DNA from: GCA-001735895 sp964488685
GTDB taxonomy: Bacteria > Pseudomonadota > Gammaproteobacteria > GCA-001735895
NCBI GenBank assembly: GCA_964488685.1
Contig: CAZAVY010000018.1
Location: 1 to 38,948 of the forward strand
Length of the DNA: 38,948 nucleotides
Direction of reading: 5' to 3'
The stretch's first letter is position 1. The number at the start of each line of letters is the position of its first letter. Positions 24,327 to 34,037 of this stretch are shown here, piece after piece. Position numbers and translations under genes: made by a program. Under the pieces are notes generated by a model. That model ran no database searches and was not told where the DNA came from. It saw nothing but the letters and a program-made list of their open reading frames with translations.

Positions 24327-25427
24327 TTAGATCCTGACGAAGCAGCCGCCAGGTGCCGATTGAATTAAATCGTTAATCTCAAGTAACAGTAGCATGGATG
24401 AAAGCTTGTCGATGGTCAAGCCACTGCGTTGTACAAGTATGTCACAACCAACCGGATCGTATCCGATCGCTTCCAGCAGTTGCCGATGCGCGGGATCGAG
24501 CCGCAGCGGGTGGTCCGCAGATCCCCCGTATTGTTGTTCGAGGACATAGCCGATGAGGCTGGAGATCTCGCAGCCGATATCTTGCGGAGTTTCGGTAATC
24601 GTTGCGCCATCGCGAATTAACTGATGACAGCCGCGGGTTTGCGGGTTGTGTATCGAACCGGGAACCGCGAATACTTCGCGACCCTGCTCGGCTGCGAAAC
24701 GCGCGGTGATCAGGGAGCCGCTACGTTGTGCGGCTTCGACTACCAGTGTTGCCAGGCTGAGACCGCTGATAATACGATTGCGTTGCGGAAAATTGGCCGG
24801 TCTTGCCCCGGTTCCCAATGGGAACTCCGAAACAATCAATCCCAGATGCAGGATTTCACCGGCAAGTTGCCGATTTCGCCGGGGGTAAATCAAATCCAGC
24901 CCGGTACCGGTTACAGCGATGGTCTTGCCGGTCGCATGCAAGGCCCCGCGATGCGCGGCCGCGTCGATACCCAGCGCCATCCCGCTGGTTACCGTCAGAC
25001 CGGCAGTGGCGAGTTGCGCGGCGAAATCAAACGCATTTTGGGTGCCACCGGGCGTGCAGTTTCGACTCCCAACAATTGCAATCTGGGGATCATGCAATAG
25101 TTCGGGATTGCCGCGGGCGTAGAGCAGGACGGGAAAGTCACAGATCTGCCGCAGTAACTCGGGATAGACATCATCGTCGAAGCAAATTAAATGGTTCTCG
25201 CCTGATTCGACCCAGGCCAGGTCTTTGCCGACCTGGGGCTGTTGTGACGATCTGATTTTGCAGGCGGTGTTGTAATCGAGACCCGCGGCCTGAAGCAGGT
25301 TCGTACTACTGGCGCGAATACCTCCAGGGTCTCCCGCAGACTGTTGCAAAAGTGCTAACAGGGTTGCTCGCCTGGAGCCCAGGCAATGGTAGAGGTGCAG
25401 GAAATCGGGTAGCAAATCCTTTTGCAT
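24327..25427 (-). CDS. dprA: DNA processing protein DprA (Smf)
   Basis: A 366-aa protein with an N-terminal SAM/helix-hairpin-helix-like region, a central Rossmann-type DprA domain and a C-terminal winged helix (DILVQRSGLTIDKLSSMLLL). The core motifs IAIVGSRNCTPGGTQNAF, GLTVTSGMALGIDAAAHRGA and VSEFPLGTGARPANFPQRNR are all intact. DprA loads RecA on incoming single-stranded DNA during transformation. Presence of dprA alone does not prove competence. It heads the dprA-smg-topA set; the usual upstream neighbour, the LysM gene, is separated by an unusually long gap. Confidence 0.95.
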   Translation of the reverse strand: MQKDLLPDFLHLYHCLGSRRATLLALLQQSAGDPGGIRASSTNLLQAAGLDYNTACKIRSSQQPQVGKDLAWVESGENHLICFDDDVYPELLRQICDFPVLLYARGNPELLHDPQIAIVGSRNCTPGGTQNAFDFAAQLATAGLTVTSGMALGIDAAAHRGALHATGKTIAVTGTGLDLIYPRRNRQLAGEILHLGLIVSEFPLGTGARPANFPQRNRIISGLSLATLVVEAAQRSGSLITARFAAEQGREVFAVPGSIHNPQTRGCHQLIRDGATITETPQDIGCEISSLIGYVLEQQYGGSADHPLRLDPAHRQLLEAIGYDPVGCDILVQRSGLTIDKLSSMLLLLEINDLIQSAPGGCFVRI

Positions 25428-25889
25428 GGTGGTCTCAATATTCCATTTGCAGACCCGGGTACTATAACACCAGGCGATGGCCTTTGTTAATAAATATCAA
25501 TTGCTCAGCGGCTTCAAGAAACCATCAGCTCTGCGTTTCAAGCTTTGCCAATGGAGTAACCGGGCCGGCCCCATGAGCGTAGCGAATGCCCCGGATCCTG
25601 GCCGTACCTTGATCTAACCCGGAAAATTCATAAATCATGCACAATCTCACTAGTCTATTGATTCCACAAGCAATATTTCCTCAGTCACTCGTAATCGCGG
25701 ATACGAGGTTTCTTCGGAAATTTCCTTGTGAAATCCCATTTCTTTATGAAAACAATGGCCTGCGCGATCTTTGCGCAGATTTATGAAATTGCCGGGCTAA
25801 CGCTATATTAAAGCCCTGAATACGATAAATATTGTCGCCGGGTTAATGGTATCGACGGGTTTGGTGACCGGGACTACCCGACACCGGGC
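25428..25889. other. 462-bp gap between LysM and dprA genes
   Basis: No convincing coding frame. It contains a 6-bp GC hairpin (CTGCGC 25760-25765 and GCGCAG 25773-25778, 7-nt loop) and a GGGCT/AGCCC dyad (25794-25816). Near 25555-25610 there is GC-rich, partly palindromic sequence around GGGCCGGCCCC. In many gammaproteobacteria the LysM gene directly precedes dprA, so the gap may hold remnants of an insertion. No terminal repeats were identified. Confidence 0.45.
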
Positions 25890-27077
25890 TTATGGAGATT
25901 CGACGTAATCCCTGATACTGATCGGAAAGTCCGCTTCCATAATCAAGGCGTAACTCATTTTTTCAAAGGAGCGGATAATCATCACCATACCGACCTGTTC
26001 GTCGGGAAGTTTGACTCGGAATCTCGGATCTTCCTCACGTTTGTCACGGATGATTTCCCCGGTGCGTCGAATACGCAAAATATTCCCGGCCTCGACACCG
26101 TCCCGTTGCCCGAGGTTGATCGCGATGGTTTGATACTGGCCTGTTTGAATGATCGCATCCAACATCGAAACGATTTCGCCGGTCACATAGGTACTGGGTG
26201 GTCTGGGGATGAAATCCCGTTCAAAAAGGGTGTTATCCAATGGCAAAACACGGTCATCGCGCAGGATTTCCCGTTCAGAATTAGTGACTCGTACCGATGC
26301 GGGATCGCCGCGCAAAAGCAGCTTCGATTCACCGACAAAGAGTGCCTCGTAACCCAGTAACTCGTTGGTAATAGGATCGAACAACGGACGGTTGGGTCGG
26401 TAGATCTGGTAACGACCGATACCCGACGAGGTGTCGAGTTTACGTACGTAAAGCGTGTCATTGATGCTATTGACAAGATGGTTATCGATGCTCGCCAGGA
26501 TATAGGCGGAATTTTCAAGCGTCTCCGCATCGATGATTATCGGTCGTTCGAGCAGGTGACGAATCGAATCTATCGGGATCAAAGGGATAGTCGCGTCGAT
26601 GGATTTAGATCGAATCCTGGGTTTGATTTTGACAATCTTGAGCCCGCCGGAGGTCTGTGACAAATTCGATCCGCCGGTCCCGCGAGACAAAATTTGAACC
26701 TTGCGCTCACCACCGATATAGACAATAGCCAGGGTGTCGCCCGGGTAGATCAGGTGAGGATTTTCAACCTGGGGATTCTTGAACCATATTTCCGGCCAGT
26801 ACCAGGGATCACGCAGAAATACCGTCGAGATATCCCATAGCGTATCGCCTTCTTGTACAATATAGGTTTCCGGGTATTCCGCTTCATAAACGATGGTTTC
26901 CACCGGCTCCGGTTCCGCAACCGGAATCGCAGCCTGGACAGTTTCGGTTTCGGTCACCTCTTCGGGCTCGTAAACAACCGCATAGGGCGGGGGAGGTTGG
27001 GCGCAGGCGGTTATCAGCAACAGTCCTGAGAGCAGAATTAATCCCTTTACAAGCTGTCTATTGTTGGTGGTCGGCAT
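25890..27077 (-). CDS. LysM-domain lipoprotein
   Basis: A 395-aa protein with a lipoprotein signal peptide: hydrophobic core LILLSGLLL and lipobox ITAC with Cys25. A Pro/Glu-rich linker follows, then one LysM domain at about residues 70-118 (YIVQEGDTLWDISTVFLRDP through HLIYPGDTLAIVYIGG), which binds peptidoglycan glycan chains. The remaining 270 residues are a conserved C-terminal region of unknown function. Orthologues stand beside dprA and opposite def in many gammaproteobacteria, as here. The protein probably sits in the outer or inner membrane facing the wall. Confidence 0.92.
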   Translation of the reverse strand: MPTTNNRQLVKGLILLSGLLLITACAQPPPPYAVVYEPEEVTETETVQAAIPVAEPEPVETIVYEAEYPETYIVQEGDTLWDISTVFLRDPWYWPEIWFKNPQVENPHLIYPGDTLAIVYIGGERKVQILSRGTGGSNLSQTSGGLKIVKIKPRIRSKSIDATIPLIPIDSIRHLLERPIIIDAETLENSAYILASIDNHLVNSINDTLYVRKLDTSSGIGRYQIYRPNRPLFDPITNELLGYEALFVGESKLLLRGDPASVRVTNSEREILRDDRVLPLDNTLFERDFIPRPPSTYVTGEIVSMLDAIIQTGQYQTIAINLGQRDGVEAGNILRIRRTGEIIRDKREEDPRFRVKLPDEQVGMVMIIRSFEKMSYALIMEADFPISIRDYVESP

Positions 27078-27162
27078 AAGAACCCCTGAAAATGCGATAT
27101 TAATTGATGGATTGTAGACTAAATATGTCCGACTACAAGCTATTTGGTCGGAAAGATTCTAT

Positions 27163-27168
27163 TATAAT
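27163..27168 (+). promoter_or_regulatory. -10 box for the def operon
   Basis: TATAAT lies 47 bp before the def ATG, on the correct side of the divergent LysM gene. No good -35 is found at 17 bp. A TCCGAC/GTCGGA inverted repeat (about 27128-27152) overlaps the -35 zone. Confidence 0.4.
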
Positions 27169-27215
27169 CATTAACTTGGAACAACTAGTTATAAGTTTTC
27201 TTGAAGTATTTAACC

Positions 27216-27722
27216 ATGGCTTTATTAAATATTTTACATTTCCCGGATCCCCGTCTTAGAACGGTCGCGAAATCGGTTGGCGATTTTGACGCAGACCTGC
27301 AGCAACTGGCCGGCGATATGTTTGAAACCATGTACCAGGCACCGGGTATTGGGCTTGCGGCAACCCAGGTTGATCGCCATATTCGTCTGCTGGTTATGGA
27401 TGTATCGGAAACGCGGGACCAGCCCAGGTGCCTGGTCAACCCCGAAATTCTAAAATCAGAGGGCGATGAAGAGACGGATGAAGGTTGCCTGTCGGTACCG
27501 GGGTTCTATGAAAAGGTACGGCGCGCGGAGTATATTCGGGTGCGTGCGTATGATCAAAACGGCACGCATTCCGAATTTGAAGCCGAAGGGCTCGAAGCGG
27601 CTTGTATCCAGCATGAAATGGACCATCTCGAAGGTAAGCTATTCGTCGATTACCTGTCCGGCCTCAAGCGAAACCGTATCCGCAACAAGCTGGTCAAGAT
27701 GCAGAAACAAAAGGCTGACTAG
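27216..27722 (+). CDS. def: Peptide deformylase
   Basis: A 168-aa metalloenzyme that removes the formyl group from nascent proteins. All three motifs are present: GIGLAATQ (motif 1), EGCLSVPGF (motif 2, Cys metal ligand) and QHEMDHLEG (motif 3, HExxH-type ligands). The start is placed at ATG 27216 (MALLNILHFPDPRLR), which matches the family N-terminus; an upstream TTG at 27201 would add five residues. It heads a co-directional operon with fmt 11 nt downstream, pairing the enzyme that adds the formyl group with the one that removes it. Confidence 0.96.
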   Translation: MALLNILHFPDPRLRTVAKSVGDFDADLQQLAGDMFETMYQAPGIGLAATQVDRHIRLLVMDVSETRDQPRCLVNPEILKSEGDEETDEGCLSVPGFYEKVRRAEYIRVRAYDQNGTHSEFEAEGLEAACIQHEMDHLEGKLFVDYLSGLKRNRIRNKLVKMQKQKAD

Positions 27723-27733
27723 TCGCACCCGCA

Positions 27734-28675
27734 ATGCTCAATGTTATTTATGCAGGCACGCCGGATTTCGCCATTCCGGCTCTTGATTCATTGTTGCATA
27801 GCGAGCATCAGGTGGTTGCGGTCTATACCCAGCCGGATCGCCCGGCAGGGCGGGGTCGCAAACTACAGCAGAGTCCGGTCAAGGCCTTTGCGCTTCAGCA
27901 TCAACTACTGGTTCGTCAACCGACCAGTTTTAGCGCGCGGGACGAGCTAGACGAATTACAGGCATTGAATGCCGACTTGATGGTGGTTGCGGCCTATGGT
28001 CTGTTGTTGCCGGCGGTGGTACTTGACGCTCCGCGGCTGGGTTGCGTCAACCTACACGCCTCGCTGTTGCCCCGTTGGCGGGGCGCCTCGCCAATCCAGC
28101 AAGCAATTCTAGCCGGTGACAGCGATAGCGGTGTGACGTTGATGAAGATGGATGTCGGGCTGGATACCGGTAGCATGATTGCAAGTTGCAGTATCGCCAT
28201 CGACCCGTGCTGGAATGCTGCGGATCTGAACCATGCACTGGCACCGCTTGGCGCGGAGTTACTGCTGGAATCGCTGGGTGATATTGAACGGGCGATGCGC
28301 CAGGCACTGAAACAGGAACAATCGCGGGCAACATACGCACCGCGTTTAAGCAAGCAGCAGGCCGAAGTCGACTGGAACAAACCGGTGGCGGTGTTGCTGA
28401 GGGAAATTCGCGCCTTTAATCCGTGGCCCGTGAGTTATAGCTTTATCGATGGTGAAAATGTTCGTCTCTGGTCAGCCCGGCCAGGTTTTGATTTCGAAGC
28501 TGGAATACCGGGCAAGGTGGTTATGCACGATCAGCAGGGGGTTTATGTCGGTTGCTCAGACGGCGTATTACAAGTGACCGACTTACAGTTCTCCGGTCGC
28601 AATCGATGTTCAGCGGCGCAGGCCTTAAACGCGCGGGATTTAAACGGTTGCGTGCTGGGTAGCTGCCATGAATAA
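27734..28675 (+). CDS. fmt: Methionyl-tRNA formyltransferase
   Basis: A 313-aa enzyme that formylates initiator Met-tRNA using 10-formyl-THF. The N-terminal formyltransferase domain shows VIYAGTPDFAIPALDSLL and the catalytic region CVNLHASLLPRWRGASPIQ (Asn and His of the active site), followed by TLMKMDVGLDTG with the catalytic Asp. The C-terminal OB-like domain begins near residue 205 and includes IRAFNPWPVSYSF. The stop overlaps the rsmB start by 8 nt. Confidence 0.96.
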   Translation: MLNVIYAGTPDFAIPALDSLLHSEHQVVAVYTQPDRPAGRGRKLQQSPVKAFALQHQLLVRQPTSFSARDELDELQALNADLMVVAAYGLLLPAVVLDAPRLGCVNLHASLLPRWRGASPIQQAILAGDSDSGVTLMKMDVGLDTGSMIASCSIAIDPCWNAADLNHALAPLGAELLLESLGDIERAMRQALKQEQSRATYAPRLSKQQAEVDWNKPVAVLLREIRAFNPWPVSYSFIDGENVRLWSARPGFDFEAGIPGKVVMHDQQGVYVGCSDGVLQVTDLQFSGRNRCSAAQALNARDLNGCVLGSCHE

Positions 28676-29969
28676 CGCCAATCCGCGCTGGATTGCTTTG
28701 CAGGTGTTGCTACGGGTTTTTGATCACGGACGTACGCTTGACCATAGCTTCAATAGCAAATGGTATCAGTCACTGAGCGCCGCGAAGCGTGACCTGGCAT
28801 TGAGCCGCGAACTGGTATTCGGATGTTGCCGCTGGTATTACGGCTTGTCTGCAATACTCACCACGCGTTTGCAAAAACCCCTGCGCGTGCGCGATCGTGA
28901 TATCGAGATCATTCTGATCCTGGGGCTATATCAACTTCTGATTATCGGTACCGGGGATCATGCCGCGGTAAATGAAACCGTAAAACTGGCACAAACGCAG
29001 AAGAAAACCTGGGCGCGGGGGTTGGTTAATGCCGTGCTACGCGGCGTTATCCGGGATAAAATTGTGCTGGATGAGAACGCACTGGCGCAGGCTTATCCCG
29101 ACTGGATGCTGGCTCGAATACGCCGCGACTGGGGTAACCAGGCTGAGTCGATTTTGAGCCAGGGTAACCGGCGACCGCCGATGACGCTGCGGGTTGATAC
29201 GGCCAGGGTTACGCGCGAGCAAATAATCGACAGTTTTCGTGCGGACGAGATCGAGGCTGGCAAGCATGCGATAGTCGAGACTGCAATAGAGCTGGCAACA
29301 CCCTGCGACGTTTTCCAATTGCCGGGTTTTGTGCAGGGTACTATCAGTGTTCAGGATGCGGCAGCTCAAATGGCCGCGAATTTACTCGCATGCGAACCCG
29401 GTGCGCGCGTGCTTGACGCCTGCGCCGCACCGGGTGGCAAAGCCGCACACCTGCTGCAGGCTTATGAAAATATCGAACTCGAGGTGCTCGATAGCAGTGA
29501 AACCCGACTTGTTCGGCTGCGACAGAATCTGGAGCGTATCGATAGATCGGTGACAGTGCTGATCGGGGACGCAGCAAGTCCCGACGAGTGGCATTCAGGA
29601 AATGAATACGACTGCATCCTCGCTGATGTACCCTGTAGCGCCAGCGGCGTGATACGCAGGCACCCCGATATAAAATTATTGCGGCGCGAAAGCGATATAA
29701 TGCCGTTACTGACGCAACAAAGGAAAATTCTGGACGCGTTATGGCGTTTACTGAAACCCGGAGGAAGAATGCTATATAGCGTCTGTTCGGTTTTCAAGGA
29801 TGAAAATGAAATCCAGATCGCAAAATTTCTGCAACGCCATCCTGATTGCGTCGAGATAAAAATGGCCCGGACAACCTGGGGCGAGCAAAGACCTCACGGA
29901 CGCCAGATTTTGACCGGAAGCGATAATATGGATGGCTTTTACTATGCACTGTTGCGCAGATCGGATTAA
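28668..29969 (+). CDS. rsmB: 16S rRNA m5C967 methyltransferase
   Basis: A 433-aa protein with an N-terminal NusB-like RNA-binding domain (about 1-140) and a C-terminal SAM-dependent methyltransferase domain. Motif I is LDACAAPGGKAAHLLQ, motif IV ILADVPCSASGVIRRHPDIK with the PC catalytic-release Cys, and motif VI LYSVCSVF carries the nucleophilic Cys. It methylates C967 of 16S rRNA. It is embedded in the conserved def-fmt-rsmB order and is only 2 nt from the DUF4390 gene. Confidence 0.95.
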   Translation: MNNANPRWIALQVLLRVFDHGRTLDHSFNSKWYQSLSAAKRDLALSRELVFGCCRWYYGLSAILTTRLQKPLRVRDRDIEIILILGLYQLLIIGTGDHAAVNETVKLAQTQKKTWARGLVNAVLRGVIRDKIVLDENALAQAYPDWMLARIRRDWGNQAESILSQGNRRPPMTLRVDTARVTREQIIDSFRADEIEAGKHAIVETAIELATPCDVFQLPGFVQGTISVQDAAAQMAANLLACEPGARVLDACAAPGGKAAHLLQAYENIELEVLDSSETRLVRLRQNLERIDRSVTVLIGDAASPDEWHSGNEYDCILADVPCSASGVIRRHPDIKLLRRESDIMPLLTQQRKILDALWRLLKPGGRMLYSVCSVFKDENEIQIAKFLQRHPDCVEIKMARTTWGEQRPHGRQILTGSDNMDGFYYALLRRSD

Positions 29970-29971
29970 GC

Positions 29972-30568
29972 ATGATCCGGAAACAAGGTTTTTACTTTCA
30001 TAAACCCGCCGTTGCCGGCCTGGCACTAATGTTTGTTATGGTTATGCCGTTGTTGGCTCAGGATGGCGAACCGTTTGTGGTGCGATACGCCGACCTTACC
30101 CTGGATGATGACCTGTTGATGCTCAATCTGACGGTTGATAGCGATATGCCGAATTACATTTCGATCGCAATTGACCAGGGTTTTGCGGTGCCGATCATGT
30201 TCCAGATCGAAATTCGTTCGGAAAGGCGTTTCTGGTTTGATGACAAAATGGTTGCGCTGAAACAGCAATACCTGTTACACCATCAGCCAATGCTGGATTC
30301 ATTTGTGGTTTTTGATGCCAACACTTCGGAACGACACTATTTCGTCAATCGCAAAGCGGCGGTGTCATTCATCGAAGTGGTTTACAATTACCCGATGCTG
30401 GATATCAATAACCTGGCCGCAGATGGGAATTATTATGCGCGGGTACGCTTTGGCATCGACACCGATGAATTGCCGTTACCACTAAAGTCGAGTTCTTTGT
30501 GGGATAATGACTGGGATTTGCAAAGTGACTGGTATGAATTGGAGGTCAGTCGTCCCGATGATGAATAG
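29972..30568 (+). CDS. DUF4390 domain protein
   Basis: A 198-aa protein with an N-terminal signal or anchor (GLALMFVMVMPLLAQDGEP). The following domain matches DUF4390: YADLTLDDDLLMLNLTVDSD near the start, FQIEIRSERRFWFDDKMVAL in the middle and FGIDTDELPLPLK near the end. It is predicted to be periplasmic. The family is almost always encoded between rsmB and ntrY, so it may serve as a sensor accessory to NtrY, but this is not proven. Its end overlaps the ntrY start by 11 nt. Confidence 0.88.
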   Translation: MIRKQGFYFHKPAVAGLALMFVMVMPLLAQDGEPFVVRYADLTLDDDLLMLNLTVDSDMPNYISIAIDQGFAVPIMFQIEIRSERRFWFDDKMVALKQQYLLHHQPMLDSFVVFDANTSERHYFVNRKAAVSFIEVVYNYPMLDINNLAADGNYYARVRFGIDTDELPLPLKSSSLWDNDWDLQSDWYELEVSRPDDE

Positions 30569-32765
30569 TACATTTCGCAATACTGCTTCGATCCTGGCAC
30601 TGGTTGTATTGTTGATGGTATCGCTATATACGATTGGTGACGCCACTTCGCAAGCAGCCACCTTCGGCAAGTATTATAACTGGCTGGTGTTTTTCAATGC
30701 GATTGGCGTGGTAGCCCTGCTGGGACTGATCGGATACAACCTGTACAAGCTGATCGTGCAGTATCGCCTCAAGACGATTGGTTCGCACCTGACCGCACGC
30801 ATGATCGGGGTTTTCGTCTTGTTGACCATCATCCCGGTCAGCGTGGTTTATTACTTTTCCCTGAGTTTCCTGCATCGAGGCATCGATAGCTGGTTTGATG
30901 TAGGTGTCGAGACCGCCCTCGAGAATTCGTTGCAACTCGGTCGCAGCGCTGTCGACCTGCGCAAGCGCGATGCATTGGACAAGACGCGAAATATCGCGAG
31001 CCAAATCACCGAGATCGACAATGAACTCCTGATCGTATATCTCGATAGTGTCCGGGAGCAATATGGCGCCAACGAGGTTACCGTGTATAACCATGTCAAT
31101 TCAATTATTGCTTCCAGCAGTATCGATTCAACGGAACTCCCCCAGGCTTTGCCTGTGGCCGATATCGGCGATCTCGATTTTGACAGGCCTTATTTGAAGC
31201 TTGTTGAAGACCCGGTTTACGGACTCGCTATACAAATCGTAATTCTGGTGCAAAGCCTGGACGCTACCGAACCGGCAAGAACGCTACAGGCACAGTTTCC
31301 GTTTACCGACCGGCTCAATCAACTAACCGTCGGCGTGCAGCAAGCCTACGATCGTTATAAGGAACTGGCGCTGTTACGCGATCCGTTGAAAACCAGTTTT
31401 ACGCTGGCGCTTTCAATTATCTGGCTACTGAGTGTTTTGTCGGCTATTTGGCTGGCATTTGTCGCCGCCCGTAAGCTGGTGGCGCCGATCAATGATCTGG
31501 TAGAAGGCACCAAAGCGGTAGCCGCGGGTGACTACGAAAAGCAGTTAACCCTTTCGGGCAGTGACGAGCTTGGATTCCTGCTGCGTTCTTTCAATACCAT
31601 GACGCGCAAAATTTCACGCAGTCGTGCCATTGCCGAACAAAGTCAGCGGATGGAAGCGATGCAGAAAAACTACCTCGAATCGGTAATGGAGCAACTAACC
31701 TCGGGTGTATTGACGATCGACGAAACCGGGTTTATCAAGAGTGGTAATCCTGCAGCCTGCCTTATTTTTGACATTGAAAGTTATTTTTTTACCGAGCTTT
31801 ACCTTTCGGATGTGTTGCGCGAGCATCCGATGATGGCCCCGTTTTTCGATACCGTGCAAGCGCATTTGAGCAGCGATGAAGAATGGCAGGAGGAAATAGT
31901 AATATTAATCCAGGGCGGTAAAAAAATCCTGCGGGTTCGTGGCACAACGCTATTGTCCCAGAGCGAGGAACGAAAGGAGCAAGTCATCGTGGTCGATGAT
32001 TTAACCGAATTAATCCAGGCTCAGAAAGATTCAGCCTGGAGCGAAATGGCGCGTCGGCTGGCCCATGAAATCAAGAATCCGCTTACCCCTATTCAATTGT
32101 CGGCCGAACGTTTGCAACGCAAATTAAGCGGTGAAGTCTCAGTCGAGAATCAGTCAATGCTTGATCGCTATACCCATACAATTGTACAGCAGGTGGAAGC
32201 CATGGAGAGTATGGTCAACGCGTTTACCGAGTATGCACGATCACCGACCCAAAAATCACAATTGTTAAACCTTAACGCCATACTTGAAGAGATTGCAGTG
32301 TTGTATCATGAGGACAACGCCGGCGTCGTAATCGACCTGAAACTCGATAGATCGGCGCCCGCTATCGAAGCCGACGATGTGCGTTTGCGCCAGCTGGTGC
32401 ACAATCTGGTGAAGAACAGCCTTGAAAGCATGGAGGGCGACGGCTGGATCAGGTTGAAAACCGGGCAGGTCGAGGATTCAGGACGCAACTGGATCGAACT
32501 CACGGTCGAAGACAATGGCATTGGAATTGCCGATGAAGTGGCGCATAACCTGTTCGATCCCTATGTGACAACCAAGACCTCGGGTAGCGGACTCGGGCTG
32601 GCGATCGTGCAAAAGATCGTCGATGAACACGGTGGTTCGGTGCGGGTGGGTAAGACAGGTAAGGGCGGTGCAAAATTCATCATCCGCTTGCCGGTATCTG
32701 TCGCCGCGAACGAGGTTGAAGTAAACCCGGGAATTGAACCGCTAAAATTCAGGGTAATGCCATGA
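30558..32765 (+). CDS. ntrY: NtrY-like sensor histidine kinase
   Basis: A roughly 735-aa membrane kinase. ATG 30558 is chosen because GGAGG lies about 12 nt upstream; an earlier ATG 30507 would overlap DUF4390 by 62 nt. Three N-terminal membrane helices (ILALVVLLMVSLYTI; VFFNAIGVVALLGLIGYNLY; MIGVFVLLTIIPVSVVYYF) are followed by an extracytoplasmic region, a fourth helix (LALSIIWLLSVLSAIWLAF), HAMP and PAS domains. The H-box is RRLAHEIKNPLTPIQLSAER. N, G1 and G2 boxes are LVKNSLESM, VEDNGIGI and GSGLGLAIV. All catalytic parts are intact. The family senses redox or nitrogen status in other bacteria. It overlaps ntrX by 4 nt. Confidence 0.93.
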   Translation: MMNSTFRNTASILALVVLLMVSLYTIGDATSQAATFGKYYNWLVFFNAIGVVALLGLIGYNLYKLIVQYRLKTIGSHLTARMIGVFVLLTIIPVSVVYYFSLSFLHRGIDSWFDVGVETALENSLQLGRSAVDLRKRDALDKTRNIASQITEIDNELLIVYLDSVREQYGANEVTVYNHVNSIIASSSIDSTELPQALPVADIGDLDFDRPYLKLVEDPVYGLAIQIVILVQSLDATEPARTLQAQFPFTDRLNQLTVGVQQAYDRYKELALLRDPLKTSFTLALSIIWLLSVLSAIWLAFVAARKLVAPINDLVEGTKAVAAGDYEKQLTLSGSDELGFLLRSFNTMTRKISRSRAIAEQSQRMEAMQKNYLESVMEQLTSGVLTIDETGFIKSGNPAACLIFDIESYFFTELYLSDVLREHPMMAPFFDTVQAHLSSDEEWQEEIVILIQGGKKILRVRGTTLLSQSEERKEQVIVVDDLTELIQAQKDSAWSEMARRLAHEIKNPLTPIQLSAERLQRKLSGEVSVENQSMLDRYTHTIVQQVEAMESMVNAFTEYARSPTQKSQLLNLNAILEEIAVLYHEDNAGVVIDLKLDRSAPAIEADDVRLRQLVHNLVKNSLESMEGDGWIRLKTGQVEDSGRNWIELTVEDNGIGIADEVAHNLFDPYVTTKTSGSGLGLAIVQKIVDEHGGSVRVGKTGKGGAKFIIRLPVSVAANEVEVNPGIEPLKFRVMP

Positions 32766-34021
32766 ACGCACGTATCCTGGTTGTCGATGACGAACCCGAT
32801 ATCAGGTTTCTGCTGAAGGATATTCTTGAGGACGAAGGTTATCTTGTCGATGTGGCGGAACATGCAAAAGCCGCTAATGAGATCAGGCGTACTTCGAATC
32901 CCGACCTGGTATTGCTCGATATCTGGATGCCCGAAGTTGACGGTGTCACGCTGCTTAAACAATGGAAGTCATCGGGTAACGATCATTGTCCGGTAGTGAT
33001 GATGTCGGGTCACGCTACGGTCGAGACCGCAGTCGAGGCAACCCGTTACGGCGCCATTGATTTTGTCGAAAAACCGCTGTCCATGGCCAGGCTGTTAAGC
33101 ACCGTAAAATCGGCTTTGTTGAACAGCGCCGCCAGCGCACGCCCGGAAAACCGGGGCAAGCGCGAGGAACCGGTAGGCAACAGCCGTTTGGTTCAGAATT
33201 TGAAGCAGCGCTTGCAGAAATTGAGTGACACCAGCCAGGCGGTTTTTTTCAGTGGTCCGGTTGGCAGCGGCAAACTTATCTGGGCTGATTATCTCAGTGG
33301 CGCTGCCGGCGGTGTGAATCTTGTCGATTCCGCTTCGGACCTGCGTGATTCGATTCCCCTGACCGCTAACCTCTATATAGAAGAGGTATGTGATCTGGGT
33401 ATCGACCAGCAGGCGGCACTGTACGACGCTATTTTGGTATCACAGCGTGAATCAAAATTTCGATTCATTGTTGCCAGTCGCTTCAATTACGGCGAACTGA
33501 AAAATTCAGCGCTGGCTGATTCCCGTCTATGCGGGTTGTGGCGGGATGCAATCGCTATTCCCTCGCTGAAAGAGCATATCGAGGATATACCTGAATTGCT
33601 GGAATACTATACCAACTGGTTTAGTGATCTGGAACAGCTACCTTATCGCCATTTTGATGTCGCCGCGCAAAATCTGTTACGCAATCACCATTGGAGCGGC
33701 CATATCCGCCAGCTTAAACAGTTCATCAAGACAATTTTGTCCAATAGTGATGACGAAAGAATCGAGCTAAGTGAAATCGATCAGATTTTGGGCCAGATCA
33801 CAACCGGGCCTGAAGCGGAAGCGCAAAACCAGATGCAGATTACCATCGATATGAACCTTGATTTGAGGCAAGCGCGGGAAACCTTTGAACGCGAATACCT
33901 TGCTCGACAACTTGCGCTCAGTAGTAATAATATAACCGAACTTGCGCGTCGGGTTGGGCAGGAAAGAACCCATCTTTATCGCAAGTTGAAAGCGCTGGGA
34001 TTGCAGACCAAAAAACAATAA
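32762..34021 (+). CDS. ntrX: NtrX-like response regulator with a degenerate AAA+ domain
   Basis: A 419-aa regulator. The receiver domain (1-120) has DDEPD, phospho-acceptor Asp53 in LVLLDIWMPEVDG and the Lys in DFVEKPLS. The AAA+ part keeps a P-loop-like GPVGSGK but lacks the GAFTGA loop needed to contact sigma-54. The segment between P-loop and the Walker-B-like NLYIEEV is about 40 residues short. The C-terminal Fis-type helix-turn-helix (NNITELARRVGQERTHLYRK) is intact. It is therefore likely to act at sigma-70 promoters or as a repressor. It is paired with ntrY and followed 16 nt later by trkA. Confidence 0.9.
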   Translation: MNARILVVDDEPDIRFLLKDILEDEGYLVDVAEHAKAANEIRRTSNPDLVLLDIWMPEVDGVTLLKQWKSSGNDHCPVVMMSGHATVETAVEATRYGAIDFVEKPLSMARLLSTVKSALLNSAASARPENRGKREEPVGNSRLVQNLKQRLQKLSDTSQAVFFSGPVGSGKLIWADYLSGAAGGVNLVDSASDLRDSIPLTANLYIEEVCDLGIDQQAALYDAILVSQRESKFRFIVASRFNYGELKNSALADSRLCGLWRDAIAIPSLKEHIEDIPELLEYYTNWFSDLEQLPYRHFDVAAQNLLRNHHWSGHIRQLKQFIKTILSNSDDERIELSEIDQILGQITTGPEAEAQNQMQITIDMNLDLRQARETFEREYLARQLALSSNNITELARRVGQERTHLYRKLKALGLQTKKQ

Positions 34022-34037
34022 CTAACCCAAAAAACTC

